Source: Deltaproteobacteria bacterium (GTDB taxonomy: Bacteria; Desulfobacterota_B; Binatia; UBA9968). From it: a stretch of 49,018 nt of DNA. This document shows, in pieces, positions 9,363-18,186 of this stretch (positions are counted from its first letter, which is position 1; every line of letters begins with the position of its first letter). The stretch is taken from positions 28,699 through 77,716 of the forward strand of contig VBKY01000138.1 of assembly GCA_005879255.1 (NCBI GenBank). The letters are read 5' to 3'. The notes below the pieces were generated by a model. The model did not search any database. It had not been told where the DNA came from and saw only the letters and a list, made by a program, of their open reading frames with translations. The position numbers were made by a program, and so were the translations under genes.

Positions 9363-9390
9363 AAAAAGGCCCCCGGCGAATGCCGGGGGC
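9363..9390 (-). terminator. rho-independent terminator of the DapA-like gene
   Basis: Perfect 9-bp GC-rich stem (GCCCCCGGC, loop GAAT, GCCGGGGGC) followed on the minus strand by CTTTTTGC. It lies 37 bp past the stop of the DapA-family gene, in the right orientation. Confidence 0.8.
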
Positions 9391-9427
9391 TGGCAAAATG
9401 AGTCAAATTTGCAGCGCTGGGTGATGC

Positions 9428-10390
9428 TTATGCCGCCGAACGGGAGCGCGCCGCCTCAACCAGCGGGCGGTACTTTTCGTTGAGCTTCATCCAGTGCGCC
9501 GCTCGGCGTTTTGCTTTCGCGAGCTCGGCTTCAGGAAAAGTAACGAATGGAATACGAGTTGGGCCAACCTTGCAATAATCGGTGAACTCTGCGGGACGTT
9601 TATTACCGGCACCGGGCACCGGTCTACCACCGCTGCCGTCGCCGATAAGATCGTCAATCACTTCGATCGCCTTTTGAGTCTCCCCGCGCTTCATGAGGTC
9701 GACGAGATAGAGAACTGGCCATGGTCCCATCCAAACTTCCGTCGACCAGCAGCCGGCGGCGCCCATCTCATAATAAGGATAGAACTGGGTCTGGTTCACA
9801 AAAACACTGATCTTTCCGCGGACGATCTTTTGTAGATTCATAAATGCCTGAGTCGTGCGGTGGCTATCTTTCATGCCAACAATATTCGGTTTCTTCACGA
9901 GTTCCTTAAACGCCGCTACGGGAATGGTAAACTTATGATTTTCCGGATTGTGGTAAATAACGATGTTTAGGGTCGGAAACAGATCCGCGATATCATGATA
10001 AAACTTGATTGCATCTTGGACATGAAGGGTTTCGTAATAGGGCACGCCTAGCAGAACACCATCGGCGCCCAGATCTTTAACAAAATTCATCTTCTGAACA
10101 ACTTCCCGCGGATTAGGACTGGTGCAACCGACGAAAAGCGGGACGCGTTTTTTCACCGCCTCGACCGTAGCCGCGGCCAACATCTTGAATTCGTTGAAGA
10201 GCAAGTTGTAGCATTCACCATAGGTGCCCGTAGTGGCGATGTTGTTGAGGCCATCTTTAATAATCTTGTCGACACCTTCTTTGAGATTATCGACGGCAAT
10301 GGTTTGCGTCGCTCTGACGTCCACGGCGTCCGGCGTCGCAAAAGCCGGCATCATTCCCAAGACCCCATTAAGTTCGCTGGCAGTTATCAT
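9428..10390 (-). CDS. dihydrodipicolinate synthase-family aldolase/hydratase-aldolase
   Basis: Class I aldolase TIM barrel of 320 residues. It has the family's Schiff-base lysine (K174 in IVGMKDS) and the tyrosine of IVIYHNPE (Y146). The GTYGEC segment and the long C-terminal part look closer to hydratase-aldolases of aromatic breakdown (trans-o-hydroxybenzylidenepyruvate type, which release pyruvate and an aldehyde) than to true DapA, whose pattern is GTTGES. Expected product: pyruvate plus an aldehyde from a substituted pyruvate. The start ATG at 10390 has a strong site (GGGAGGAAT). It is monocistronic, with a terminator behind it and tRNA-Thr upstream. Substrate unknown; FAH and amidohydrolase genes 4 kb away would suit an aromatic-degradation context. 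Confidence 0.75.
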   Translation of the reverse strand: MITASELNGVLGMMPAFATPDAVDVRATQTIAVDNLKEGVDKIIKDGLNNIATTGTYGECYNLLFNEFKMLAAATVEAVKKRVPLFVGCTSPNPREVVQKMNFVKDLGADGVLLGVPYYETLHVQDAIKFYHDIADLFPTLNIVIYHNPENHKFTIPVAAFKELVKKPNIVGMKDSHRTTQAFMNLQKIVRGKISVFVNQTQFYPYYEMGAAGCWSTEVWMGPWPVLYLVDLMKRGETQKAIEVIDDLIGDGSGGRPVPGAGNKRPAEFTDYCKVGPTRIPFVTFPEAELAKAKRRAAHWMKLNEKYRPLVEAARSRSAA

Positions 10391-10560
10391 GACTGGATTC
10401 CTCCCTGTGAGTATTTGGCCACTTTTCTGATTCGCCGCGCCCCTGCATCAGGAGCGCCACATGCTTTTGAATCACCGCCTTGTTAACAGTTTCAAGAACA
10501 GGTTGTCAAATTGCAGGCGTCTCTGGTTTGGGCTTATCGGCAAATGACCCAATAAAAAGC

Positions 10561-10636
<76 letters not shown>

Positions 10637-10942
10637 TTAGGTGGGTTTTATGAAGTGGATGATCGCGGCGACGAAGAAGGAACCAACGTACGCAACGATG
10701 AAGTCGAAAAAGATTCGGAATTCGGAGATGTTTTCCAAATACTCAACGAGTTTGAAATAAATTAACATGAACTCGCCCAAGAACAAACCGATCAGCCCGA
10801 CGATTAAAAAAACGATAAATCCTGATCTGCGTTCATAGGCGACAGTGCGATCTGCGGCAAAGCCGGCGACCAAGGCAATACCCAACGACAAGAGCGGATT
10901 GGCTGTAAGATATGCGGAAACTTCCTGTGCGCTTTCTTGCAA
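10637..10942 (-). CDS. small membrane protein at the end of the thiamine operon
   Basis: About 101 residues with three hydrophobic stretches: a weak one (NPLLSLGIALVAGFAA), a strong helix (GFIVFLIVGLIGLFLGEFMLI) and a C-terminal helix (FFDFIVAYVGSFFVAAIIHFI). The frame extends back into thiE with non-protein-like composition. The likely start is the TTG at 10942, placed after AGAGG that overlaps the thiE stop region; that gives 4 bp between genes. No known family recognised. Its place between thiE and a tRNA does not reveal a function, though membrane proteins in thiamine operons are sometimes precursor transporters. This one is much shorter than those. Confidence 0.6.
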   Translation of the reverse strand: MQESAQEVSAYLTANPLLSLGIALVAGFAADRTVAYERRSGFIVFLIVGLIGLFLGEFMLIYFKLVEYLENISEFRIFFDFIVAYVGSFFVAAIIHFIKPT

Positions 10943-10946
10943 TGGC

Positions 10947-11585
10947 TCACCTCTGGAGTAATCCCACCATCTCTGCGGCCGCCTCATTCGCTCTGTCGGC
11001 GCCGATGATCGCCGAAATGAGCGCAACTCCTCTGGCGCCTGCAAGCCGCACGTCGATAATGTTCTCCGGCTTGATGCCACCTATAGCATAGACAGGAAGA
11101 GCGACGTTTTCCACTATTTTTTTCAGCGCCTCCGATCCCTGTGGCAGACCGTACTGCGCTTTTGACTGAGTAAAGTAAACTGGACCAAAGAGAACGAAAT
11201 CTGCGCCGATTTGCTGTGCGATTTGCGCCTCTTCCAGTGAATGGGCGGAATAGCCGATCAATTTTTGCGGGCCGAGCAGCGCTCGCGCGGTTTCGATCGG
11301 AACCGATGTCTTTCCAAGCTGCACACCGGCGGCGTCGACGGCGAGGGCGACATCGATGCGATCATTGACGAAAAGCTGAGCGTCGTATCGATCGCAGAGC
11401 TCACGGGTTTTGGCGGCGAGCTGGAAAAGGTCTTTGCTGCTCAAATCCTTCTCGCGTAACTGGATCGCCCTAACTCCGCCCTCGAGGGCTCGTTCCAGCA
11501 CCCAGAGCAAATCTCTCCCGTGCGTTTGGGTTCGGTCGGTTACGAGATAGAGGTCAAAATCAGGAGTGGGCACTTGAGCTGTCAA
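10947..11585 (-). CDS. thiE: thiamine-phosphate synthase / TenI-like protein
   Basis: TIM-barrel protein of 212 residues from the ThiE/TenI group. Seen are IQLREKD (pyrophosphate binding), [25 protein letters not shown] and [10 protein letters not shown] with the lysine used by ThiE. ThiE joins the pyrimidine (HMP-PP) and thiazole phosphate into thiamine phosphate; TenI is a thiazole tautomerase with a similar fold. The SAHS/VLFG features resemble TenI, but the NDR and TxSK motifs favour ThiE. The start is a TTG that overlaps the thiG stop as TTGA, so translation is coupled. It is under the TPP riboswitch upstream of thiS. Confidence 0.85.
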   Translation of the reverse strand: MTAQVPTPDFDLYLVTDRTQTHGRDLLWVLERALEGGVRAIQLREKDLSSKDLFQLAAKTRELCDRYDAQLFVNDRIDVALAVDAAGVQLGKTSVPIETARALLGPQKLIGYSAHSLEEAQIAQQIGADFVLFGPVYFTQSKAQYGLPQGSEALKKIVENVALPVYAIGGIKPENIIDVRLAGARGVALISAIIGADRANEAAAEMVGLLQR

Positions 11586-12355
11586 CTAAGGATGCCGTCC
11601 AACGGAGTCGAAGCTGTAGCGTAGAGCTTTTTGGGAATCCTTCCTGCCAAATAGGCCTTACGTCCTGCTTCTATACCCAGCCGCATCGCTTCCGCCATGA
11701 GAATCGGGTTTTTCGCGCTGGCGATGGCCGTATTCATCAGCACGCCGTGACAGCCCATCTCCATAGCCATGGCGGCATCCGATGCGGTACCGACGCCGGC
11801 GTCGACGATGACGGGTACCGTCGCGTGTTCAAGAATGATGCGAATGTTGTACGGATTCCTAATTCCCAAGCCAGAACCGATGGGTGCAGCGAGGGGCATG
11901 ACCGCAGCGCAACCAATGTCTTCTAGCTTCTTCGCCGTGATCGGATCATCATTGATATATGGCAGAACGATGAATCCTTCTTTGACGAGGATCTTTGCCG
12001 CTTCGAGCGTCGCCGGAATGTCGGGAAAAAGTGTCTTATCGTCGCCGATTACTTCGAGTTTGACCATTTTCCCCACGCCGGCTTCGCGCGCCAGGCGACA
12101 CGTACGGACGGCGTCTTCCGCGTTGTAGCATCCCGCCGTGTTGGGAAGAATCGTATATTTTTTCGGATCGAGATAATCGAGGAGATTCTCCTTATTTAGA
12201 TCTGTGATGTTGACGCGACGCACGGCGACGGTGACGACCTCGGCGCCGGAGACTTCGATGGCCTGTTTGGTCTCTGCAAAGTCTTTGTATTTTCCAGTGC
12301 CGACAATGAGCCGTGAGCGATAATTGGTTCCTGCTATTTGGAGAAAATCTTCCAT
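11582..12355 (-). CDS. thiG: thiazole synthase
   Basis: ThiG builds the thiazole phosphate of thiamine from deoxyxylulose 5-phosphate, dehydroglycine and sulfur carried on ThiS thiocarboxylate. Length 257 is normal. The Schiff-base lysine is K99 in MVKLEVIGD; other signatures are [53 protein letters not shown] and [12 protein letters not shown] start 3 bp after the thiS stop; its own stop overlaps thiE. Cytosolic, acts as an oligomer with ThiS. No thiH or thiO (source of dehydroglycine) is in the window. Confidence 0.95.
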   Translation of the reverse strand: MEDFLQIAGTNYRSRLIVGTGKYKDFAETKQAIEVSGAEVVTVAVRRVNITDLNKENLLDYLDPKKYTILPNTAGCYNAEDAVRTCRLAREAGVGKMVKLEVIGDDKTLFPDIPATLEAAKILVKEGFIVLPYINDDPITAKKLEDIGCAAVMPLAAPIGSGLGIRNPYNIRIILEHATVPVIVDAGVGTASDAAMAMEMGCHGVLMNTAIASAKNPILMAEAMRLGIEAGRKAYLAGRIPKKLYATASTPLDGILS

Positions 12356-12358
12356 AAA

Positions 12359-12559
12359 CTATCCTCCGCCAACAAAGTGGACGATCTCCAACGTGTCGTC
12401 TTCCGAGAGCATAGTGCCCCCATAGGCGTCGCGTGAGACGATATTCCGATTGCGTTCCACAACCACGCGCCCGGGACGGATCTGCATTTGCTCGAGCAGA
12501 GCGCCAATGCTAAGCCCGGGGGCGATTTCTCTTTCTTCCCCGTTAATCTTGATCTTCAT
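12359..12559 (-). CDS. thiS: sulfur carrier protein ThiS
   Basis: Ubiquitin-like carrier of 66 residues that ends in the required Gly-Gly (HFVGGG); its C-terminus is adenylated and thiocarboxylated to donate sulfur to ThiG. The N-terminal KIKINGEEREI strand, the VVVERNRNIVSR segment and the DDTLEIVHFVGGG end are typical. The ATG at 12559 is chosen because the longer frame would translate the terminator hairpin. There is no obvious Shine-Dalgarno: the ATG follows the terminator T-run after only a few bases. First gene of the thiamine operon. Confidence 0.92.
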   Translation of the reverse strand: MKIKINGEEREIAPGLSIGALLEQMQIRPGRVVVERNRNIVSRDAYGGTMLSEDDTLEIVHFVGGG

Positions 12560-12566
12560 TGGAACT

Positions 12567-12619
12567 AAAAAAAACCGTATCCACAGCGACCACCCAAGGG
12601 TGGCCAGGGAATACGGTTT
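12567..12619 (-). terminator. riboswitch-linked intrinsic terminator (attenuator)
   Basis: On the minus strand the outer arms AAACCGTAT and ATACGGTTT pair perfectly, enclose a second hairpin (CCACCC, TT, GGGTGG), and are followed by a run of eight T. It lies between the TPP aptamer and the thiS start, exactly where a transcriptional expression platform is expected. Confidence 0.85.
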
Positions 12620-12665
12620 CAAGTTTGTCCCACTTTGATCGGTCGAAATCGGGACTTTCACTCTC

Positions 12666-12760
12666 ACGCTTCCCTACGCCGGTGCGACCCGGATCAGGTT
12701 CGAAGGGTTACCTGCGACTTGTCAGGCTCTCAGTCTGCGTCAGACAGACACCCCTAGCAT
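12666..12760 (-). promoter_or_regulatory. TPP riboswitch (THI element)
   Basis: The minus strand carries the conserved pieces in order: GGGGTG, CTGAGA, ACCCTTCGAACCTGATC, then GCACCGGCGTAGGGAAGC. P1 forms between ATGCT (12760-12756) and AGCGT (12670-12666). Binding of thiamine pyrophosphate should favour the downstream terminator and shut off thiS-thiG-thiE and the genes behind. A possible -35 element TTGACT sits about 35 bp upstream, without a clear -10. Confidence 0.95.
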
Positions 12761-12942
12761 TGGTAGCACCCTTAACAAAGGGCTGCTGCCAAGTCAAATT
12801 CAGGCTGACTTTTAGGGCTATAGCGGCTCCAGGCCGATGGCGTCGCACAAGCGAATCGCGGAGCGATTCGAAAAGGTTGGAATCCTCACGCCGCTCGAAC
12901 GGCGCAAGTCGAAGTGTCAATTATGGCAGCTCAAATGGCAAT

Positions 12943-13785
12943 TCAAAATTCGATCGCCACACTGGCGTAACCGACGACATTACGCATCGGTGTTACGTCC
13001 CCGGAATGACAATGCTGCAGCAGACGGGCACGTTTCGTACCGAGAGCGTTGGCCGCATAGAGCATGACCGCGGTAGGTAAAACGCCGCACATCGTAATGT
13101 TATTTTCTTCGACAACTTCGAGCAGGCCGGCGGGGTCCAGAGCAAGGACTCGATCCAAGGCGATTCGGTCGAGCTCGTCGGTCTGCCGAGGAGAAAGATA
13201 ATGGCTCAAATCGCTACTGGCCAAGATAAGTGTCCTGGTCTTTTTTGCCGCGGTTGAAAAGACTGCGGCGATCGCGCTTCCCAGCTCGGCGCATTCCTCG
13301 GCGGAAAGATAAGACAGGGAAATCGGCACGAACTGGAATTCGTCGAGCACGCGCTGCAGAAAAGGCAACTGAATCTCGATGCTATGTTCTTCCGCGTGGG
13401 CAGCCCCATCGCGCTTCAAAAACTCGACTCCGGATTCTAAAGAATCGCCCAGATCGTCATCAACAATTACATCGCCTAGAGGAGTGCGCCAGCGATCCCA
13501 CGGGCTCAAAGATGCTTTGTGTCCGTGCGCGCGGTGATTGACGCCGAGCAAAATGATGCGTTGAACCGATGGTTCAAGCTGGCAGTACAGATGCGCCGCG
13601 CAAGGACCGGAATAAATGGGTCCCGCGTGCGGCACTACGCCGGCAGCGAGAGCGGGATTAGGCATGCTCGCTCCCTGCGGCCCCAGCGGGCTTGAGACAA
13701 AACACTCGTTGAGCAGCACGCCGAGTTCGTCGGCATCAGCCGGGTAGAATGAGCCAGCGACGGCGGGACGCCTGACCGAGTCCAT
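12943..13785 (-). CDS. amrB: MEMO1-family protein (AmmeMemoRadiSam protein B)
   Basis: Protein of 280 residues of the MEMO/DUF52 family, a fold related to class III extradiol dioxygenases. Seen are RRPAVAGSFYPAD, the His of VVPHAGPIYSG, ILLGVNHRAHG, EEHSIEIQLPFLQ, LILASSDLSHY and a C-terminal SGDVTPMRNVVGYAS. In bacteria the gene usually goes with an AMMECR1-domain gene and a radical SAM gene (AmmeMemoRadiSam set); neither is present here. The ATG at 13785 has GGGAG just before it; an in-frame TTG at 13794 would overlap that site. It lies 17 bp after the FAH-family gene and is probably co-transcribed with it. The reaction is unknown. Confidence 0.85.
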   Translation of the reverse strand: MDSVRRPAVAGSFYPADADELGVLLNECFVSSPLGPQGASMPNPALAAGVVPHAGPIYSGPCAAHLYCQLEPSVQRIILLGVNHRAHGHKASLSPWDRWRTPLGDVIVDDDLGDSLESGVEFLKRDGAAHAEEHSIEIQLPFLQRVLDEFQFVPISLSYLSAEECAELGSAIAAVFSTAAKKTRTLILASSDLSHYLSPRQTDELDRIALDRVLALDPAGLLEVVEENNITMCGVLPTAVMLYAANALGTKRARLLQHCHSGDVTPMRNVVGYASVAIEF

Positions 13786-13802
13786 GACTCCCAAACGCTC
13801 GG

Positions 13803-14747
13803 TTACGGTGCGACGACCTCGACCTCGAGAATGCCGATACTTTCCACTTCGCCTTCGACCTTGTCGCCGGGCTTGAGAAATACCGGCGGCATGCGGGCGA
13901 AGCCGACGCCTGAAGGGGTTCCTGTGCTGATCATATCGCCTGGCTCGAGGGTGATGCCGGCAGACAGGCTTTCAATGATCGTCGGAATGTAAAAAATCAT
14001 ATCCCGAGTATTGCCGTCTTGCATCACCTCGCCGTTGACCCGGCAAATCAGGCGAACCTGTTGCGGGTCGGGTAGGGCACTTTTGTGGACAATCCACGGT
14101 CCCATCGGGCAGAACGTATCGAGGGATTTTCCCTTAAACCATTGACCATGCTGACGCTGTAGTTCGCGTGCTGTCATATCGAGACACACAGTATAGCCAA
14201 ACACATAGTCGTAGGCTTTCTCTTTAGGAATATCGCGGCCTTTCTTGCCAATGACCACCGCAAACTCGACTTCCCAATCCAGCTTGGATGTAACTTTGTG
14301 ATTGATCACTTTGCCCAAATGACCAATCACCGATGTGGCGGGCTTGGTGAAATACACTGGCCATTCGGGGTACTTTATCTCCATTTCGCGCGCCCGGGCG
14401 CCTTCGTCGACATGCTCTCGGTAGTTGATGCCGAGCATGACGACGTTTTTTCTCGGCGAGGGAATCGGCGCAATGAGTTTTGCCTGATTTGGCTTGAGCA
14501 ATGCGCCGGCGGCAAGGAGTTTCTTCTGATCGTCACCATTCTTGCTGGCCACATACTTTTCGGCTTTGCGGGCGACTTGAAGCGCTTTGGCACCGCCTTC
14601 GATGAAAGCCTGCATGCTTGCCAGGAACGGCGGGTTGCCGCCTTTCAGATAGCGCCGATTCACTTCGGCTAAATCAATGATTTGTTCCTGCGGTCCCATC
14701 AGGCCGACGCGCTGTTGGTTCTTGCGTGTAAAGGTGACAAATCGCAT
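13803..14747 (-). CDS. fumarylacetoacetate hydrolase (FAH)-family protein
   Basis: Protein of 314 residues with the FAH fold: an N-terminal domain and a C-terminal metal-binding core. Motifs include NVVMLGINYREH, the acidic DWEVEFAVVIGKKGRDI, FGYTVCLDMTAR, GKSLDTFCPMGPWIV and GDMISTGTPSGVG. Family members are hydrolases, decarboxylases or isomerases of 2-oxo acids in aromatic meta-cleavage and tyrosine breakdown. The ATG at 14747 follows GGAGGAA; the in-frame TTG at 14762 precedes that site and is rejected. It lies 29 bp downstream of the broken amidohydrolase. A 2-hydroxy-2,4-dienoate or acylpyruvate substrate is likely but not readable. Confidence 0.85.
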   Translation of the reverse strand: MRFVTFTRKNQQRVGLMGPQEQIIDLAEVNRRYLKGGNPPFLASMQAFIEGGAKALQVARKAEKYVASKNGDDQKKLLAAGALLKPNQAKLIAPIPSPRKNVVMLGINYREHVDEGARAREMEIKYPEWPVYFTKPATSVIGHLGKVINHKVTSKLDWEVEFAVVIGKKGRDIPKEKAYDYVFGYTVCLDMTARELQRQHGQWFKGKSLDTFCPMGPWIVHKSALPDPQQVRLICRVNGEVMQDGNTRDMIFYIPTIIESLSAGITLEPGDMISTGTPSGVGFARMPPVFLKPGDKVEGEVESIGILEVEVVAP

Positions 14748-14776
14748 GGATTCCTCCGTCAAAGATTTTTGGTTAT

Positions 14777-15772
14777 TTAGCTGCCGATTCGCAAAAGTTT
14801 ACAAGCATTGCTAGCGGCAATCTGCGTAATTTGCTGGTTATCGATTCCAGTCGCGCGCAGCGACCCGACCGGCTCGGGATCGCCCATGTCGTACGGATAG
14901 TCGCTGCCAAGGAGCACATGGTCGGCACCGAAGCTGCGGACCAAGTATTCCAGGGCCATTGGGCTGTGCGTTATCGTATCGAAGTAAAGCCGCTTCATCT
15001 ATTCACCCGGCGCCTTGGAGATCTTCAATTTCGAAGAGTCCTGAACATGGTAGCCCCGATCGAGCCTGCCCCAGGTATAGGGAAGAAATCCGCCCGCGTG
15101 GGCGAGCAAAAATTTGAGGCCAGGATAACGTTCCAATACACCGCCGAAGATTAGTTTCGCAAAAGCGAGCGACGTGTCGGTCGGATTGCCGATCAAGTTG
15201 GCGAGGTTGTAATCCTTCATGCGATCGGCGCCGACCACTCGATTAGGATGGACGAAGATCAGCGCATCCAACGCTTGCGCCGCCTCCCAGAAAGGTTCGA
15301 AGCCGGGGTCGTCCAAATAACGGCCGTTGATGTTCGAGGCGATCTCTGCGCCGCGCAAACCGAGCTTGGCTATCGCACGTTCTAATTCTACGGCGGCCAG
15401 CGCACCGTCTTGCATCGGTACCGACGCCAGGCCCACGAAGCGCCGAGGATGCTTTGCGACGGCTTCGGCGAAGCGATCGTTGAGCCAGCGGGCATATTCG
15501 AGCCCGTTGGCAGCAGGCATCCAGTAAAAAAAATAAGAACCAGCGGGAGCCAACGCCTGCATGTCGACACCCTGATGGTCCATGATCGACAAGCGCAAAT
15601 CGAGATCGGAAAATTCGCCTTTAGGCTGAGTTAGCAAGGGCCTGTCGTCACGAGTGAGCATGTCGCGGTTCCGCTCATCCTTTTCCAGCTTGAGACCGTG
15701 AGATCGGCCGACATCACTGGCTGCCTTAAGGCTGCCGGGCGGAATGTAATGAGCGTGCACGTCGATGTTCAT
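14777..15772 (-). pseudogene. amidohydrolase (ACMSD-like) gene interrupted by in-frame TAG
   Basis: Metal-dependent amidohydrolase of the aminocarboxymuconate-semialdehyde decarboxylase group. The first part (from ATG 15772) has the HxH metal motif in DVHAHYIPPG, plus IFVHPNRVV and FLLAHAGGFLPY. A TAG at 14999-15001 stops it after SKAPGE. The next codon is ATG and the same frame continues as MKRLYFDTITHSP to DHVLLGSDYPYDMG, which carries the essential metal Asp. In relatives the position usually reads PSEY-KRLYFD, so one base change of a Tyr codon to TAG explains the break. The first piece alone lacks the last ligand and should be inactive. Sequencing error or readthrough are alternatives. 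Confidence 0.8.
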
Positions 15773-15961
15773 ATGACTGCCGGCGGGCGCTTTCCACGGA
15801 GAGCTATCGGAGGGAAGCAGGAATGTCAAGTTGAACCGTGTTCATAGTAAATTTTCCGACGTGGCGCGTCAGGACAGTTGCGTTTCTGTGCGTCTGTCTC
15901 TTTTTTGGCAAACCTGAAAAATAGATTTGCCTGCCAAAACCTGCAATGGTAGTTTTGGTCC

Positions 15962-16195
15962 ATGAACGGCAAGCGCAGGAAAGAAACTCGCGCGAGCATG
16001 CGCGAGGGCGACCGCATCCTCATCAATAAGGGAATCTCGAAGAAGGTCATGATTATTGCTCGAACCGAAATTCCTCATTCGATGGAGAGAGTATTTGTTA
16101 CGAAGTCGGGTGGCAAATTTACGATCGGCCTCAAAGTGTGGAAATCGGATTACGCTTGGAGCGAAAAAAATCAAATGTGGATTCCAAAGCGCTGA
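15962..16195 (+). CDS. small basic hypothetical protein
   Basis: Frame of 77 codons for a basic protein with alternating hydrophobic/charged strands (RILINKGISKKVMIIART, ERVFVTKSGGKFTIGLKVW) and a C-terminal WSEKNQMWIPKR. This suggests a small beta-barrel-like fold. No ribosome site is evident before ATG 15962; a second ATG at 15998 is possible. A minus-strand frame overlaps it but is less protein-like. Family unknown. Confidence 0.4.
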   Translation: MNGKRRKETRASMREGDRILINKGISKKVMIIARTEIPHSMERVFVTKSGGKFTIGLKVWKSDYAWSEKNQMWIPKR

Positions 16196-16282
16196 TGTTG
16201 ATCCTTAAAATCATCAGTTTCTAACGTCATACTTGGTTATCCATTTCCGGAGCCGAAGACGCCTAACAATTTACCCGGCAAC

Positions 16283-17647
16283 GTGAACCCCAACTTAATG
16301 AAACTCATGGCTGGCCTCAAGAAGGGCCAGGCACCGCAACTGCTGCTGCTTTTCGGCGATGACCTACAAGTGCAGGAAACCTGCAAAGCGGTTTTGGATC
16401 ACGTCGTGCCGGAGGAGCGAAGAGGGTTTAATTTCGAGCGTTTCGATGGGCGCGCCGCGAGTTGGGAGCAAATCGAGGCGTCGCTCATGACGCCGCCTTT
16501 TTTGCCGGGAAAAAAACTTTTGTGGGTTGAAAGTGCGCCGTATTTTTTTTCCAGGGAGCAAAAGGGCGAGTTCGGCGAAAAAATCCTTGAACTGTGGCGC
16601 GGCGGAAAGAGAGATGACGCGGTCAAGCTGCTGATCGATTTGCTCGTCCTCGAAGGCTGGACCCAAGAACAGTGGGAGCGCCTCGATGCCTCATCGTCAA
16701 GAGCATTGTTGGATCTGCTGGACGTCGATCGCAGCGATGCACGGGAGGATGTCTACGCCCTGCTGGCTCATTGCAAGAGCCGCGATCTCGACTTGAGTAA
16801 ACGCAGAGCCGGCGAAGGACACAGGCTAATTAGCCTGTTAGAACGAGGACTCCCGGAATGGAGCTTCCTGTTGCTCACGGCGGTGCAGGTGGATCGGCGC
16901 ACCCGGCTCTACAAGCGCTTTGAAGAATTGGGCGCAGTGCTCTACCTGGGACTGGAGCGCGATCGCAGCGGTAAGATCAGCCGGGAAAATTTGTTGGAGT
17001 TCGTTACCGACCGGCTCCGCCAAACGGGAAAAAATTTGGACCCTCAAGCTCGCGAAACAATCCTGGCCCGAGCCGGCGATGATCTGCGCGCCCTTCAGCA
17101 GGAGCTGGACAAATTGCTGCTCTTCGTCGGCGATCGCCAGTCAATTCGAACGGAGGATGTGGAAGCGATCTTTGCGGAACAAGGACAAGCTTGGATCTTC
17201 GATCTGACGCGAGCCATCGCCGACCGTGACGCTAACGCTGCGCTCACTCAGCTGGCGCGTCTTCTCGACCAAGGGGAACCTCCCCTTAAGATTTTGGCAA
17301 CCATCACCGCCGAAGTGCGGCGTTTGCTCTCCGCCCGACAGCTCCTCGAAACCGATTTGGCCAAACTGTGGAAGCGCGGCATGAACTATCAGCAGTTTCA
17401 ACAAACCGTATTGAAGCCAGGTAGACCGCTTTTGACGCGTAACCCCTACGCGGACTACATGTGTTTCCAACGGGCCGAGCACTTTTCGCTGGACGACCTT
17501 AGTTGGAGCTTGGAAGGATTGTTTGATTCTGATTTGCGTCTGAAATCCACCGGTAGCCAGCCTCGTTTGGTATTAGAAAGGTGGATCTTGGGCATGTGCC
17601 TCGGCTCGCCACAGAAGAGTCATCGCCGCGAGCGAGGCGCCGTATGA
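16283..17647 (+). CDS. holA: DNA polymerase III subunit delta (long form)
   Basis: Clamp-loader delta subunit, which opens the beta clamp. The N-terminal AAA-like domain begins QLLLLFGDDLQVQE; the middle and C-terminal parts show LQQELDKLLLFVGD, EDVEAIFAEQ, the IFDLTRAIADRD helix and the collar domain with PPLKILATITAEVRRLL. At 454 residues it is about 110 longer than E. coli HolA (343); the extra length lies around residues 110-200 between the first two domains. Start GTG 16283; ATG at 16298 or 16307 are alternatives. Its stop overlaps the next gene as ATGA. No lipoprotein (lptE) or leuS gene, the usual E. coli neighbours, is present. Confidence 0.85.
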   Translation: MNPNLMKLMAGLKKGQAPQLLLLFGDDLQVQETCKAVLDHVVPEERRGFNFERFDGRAASWEQIEASLMTPPFLPGKKLLWVESAPYFFSREQKGEFGEKILELWRGGKRDDAVKLLIDLLVLEGWTQEQWERLDASSSRALLDLLDVDRSDAREDVYALLAHCKSRDLDLSKRRAGEGHRLISLLERGLPEWSFLLLTAVQVDRRTRLYKRFEELGAVLYLGLERDRSGKISRENLLEFVTDRLRQTGKNLDPQARETILARAGDDLRALQQELDKLLLFVGDRQSIRTEDVEAIFAEQGQAWIFDLTRAIADRDANAALTQLARLLDQGEPPLKILATITAEVRRLLSARQLLETDLAKLWKRGMNYQQFQQTVLKPGRPLLTRNPYADYMCFQRAEHFSLDDLSWSLEGLFDSDLRLKSTGSQPRLVLERWILGMCLGSPQKSHRRERGAV

Positions 17648-18186
17648 CACGAAACCTTAGCGCGGCCGCGGGGCTCATTCTTGTCACGAGTCTGACTGGA
17701 ACCAGAGTGGATGCGGATATGGTCGTCCAGGCTTGCTTCAGTCCGCAGGGAAAATGTTCAGCGCATATCCTGCGCGAAATCGAATTGGCCAAGAAGGAAT
17801 TGCTGGTTGCCGTCTACGCCTTCACGAGTGACGACTTGTCGAACGCGCTGGTTCAAGCGAAAAAGCGCGGCGTTGCTGTCCAAGTCGTGGTCGACCGGGA
17901 ATTCGACCTTGCCAACCAGAACTCCAAAGGCAAGTTTTTCGAGGCGCAAAAAATTCCCGTGCGTCGTGTCTCCGGAACCAAACCGAAAACTCCGGAGAAG
18001 GACGCCGGCCTGATGCACCAGAAATTCGCTGTCATCGACAGTCGCATCATTTTCACCGGTTCTTACAATTGGACATATTCGGCGGATAGCTTGAATGACG
18101 AAAACTTACTCCTCTTCCGCGATGCCGGGCCGCTGGCCGAGGAATATCGCAAGGCTTTCTTTAACCTTTGGGACAGAAAACCCTAA
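17644..18186 (+). CDS. secreted phospholipase D-family nuclease (Nuc-like)
   Basis: Protein of 180 residues with an N-terminal signal peptide (about residues 1-25) and one PLD domain. The HKD motif is intact: H125, K127, D132 followed by G139-S140 in the spacing HxK(x4)D(x6)GS. One motif per chain is typical of Nuc/EndA endonucleases, which work as dimers and need no metal. The start ATG overlaps the holA stop (ATGA); a longer in-frame reading into holA is rejected because it would lose the signal peptide. It overlaps the OB-fold gene by one base (TAATG). Likely a periplasmic or secreted DNA/RNA nuclease. Confidence 0.85.
   Translation: MTRNLSAAAGLILVTSLTGTRVDADMVVQACFSPQGKCSAHILREIELAKKELLVAVYAFTSDDLSNALVQAKKRGVAVQVVVDREFDLANQNSKGKFFEAQKIPVRRVSGTKPKTPEKDAGLMHQKFAVIDSRIIFTGSYNWTYSADSLNDENLLLFRDAGPLAEEYRKAFFNLWDRKP

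Noticed and set aside
12852..12870. 8-bp hairpin (CGAATCGC/GCGATTCG) after the MEMO-family gene
   Set aside because: No T-run on the minus strand, so not called as a terminator.
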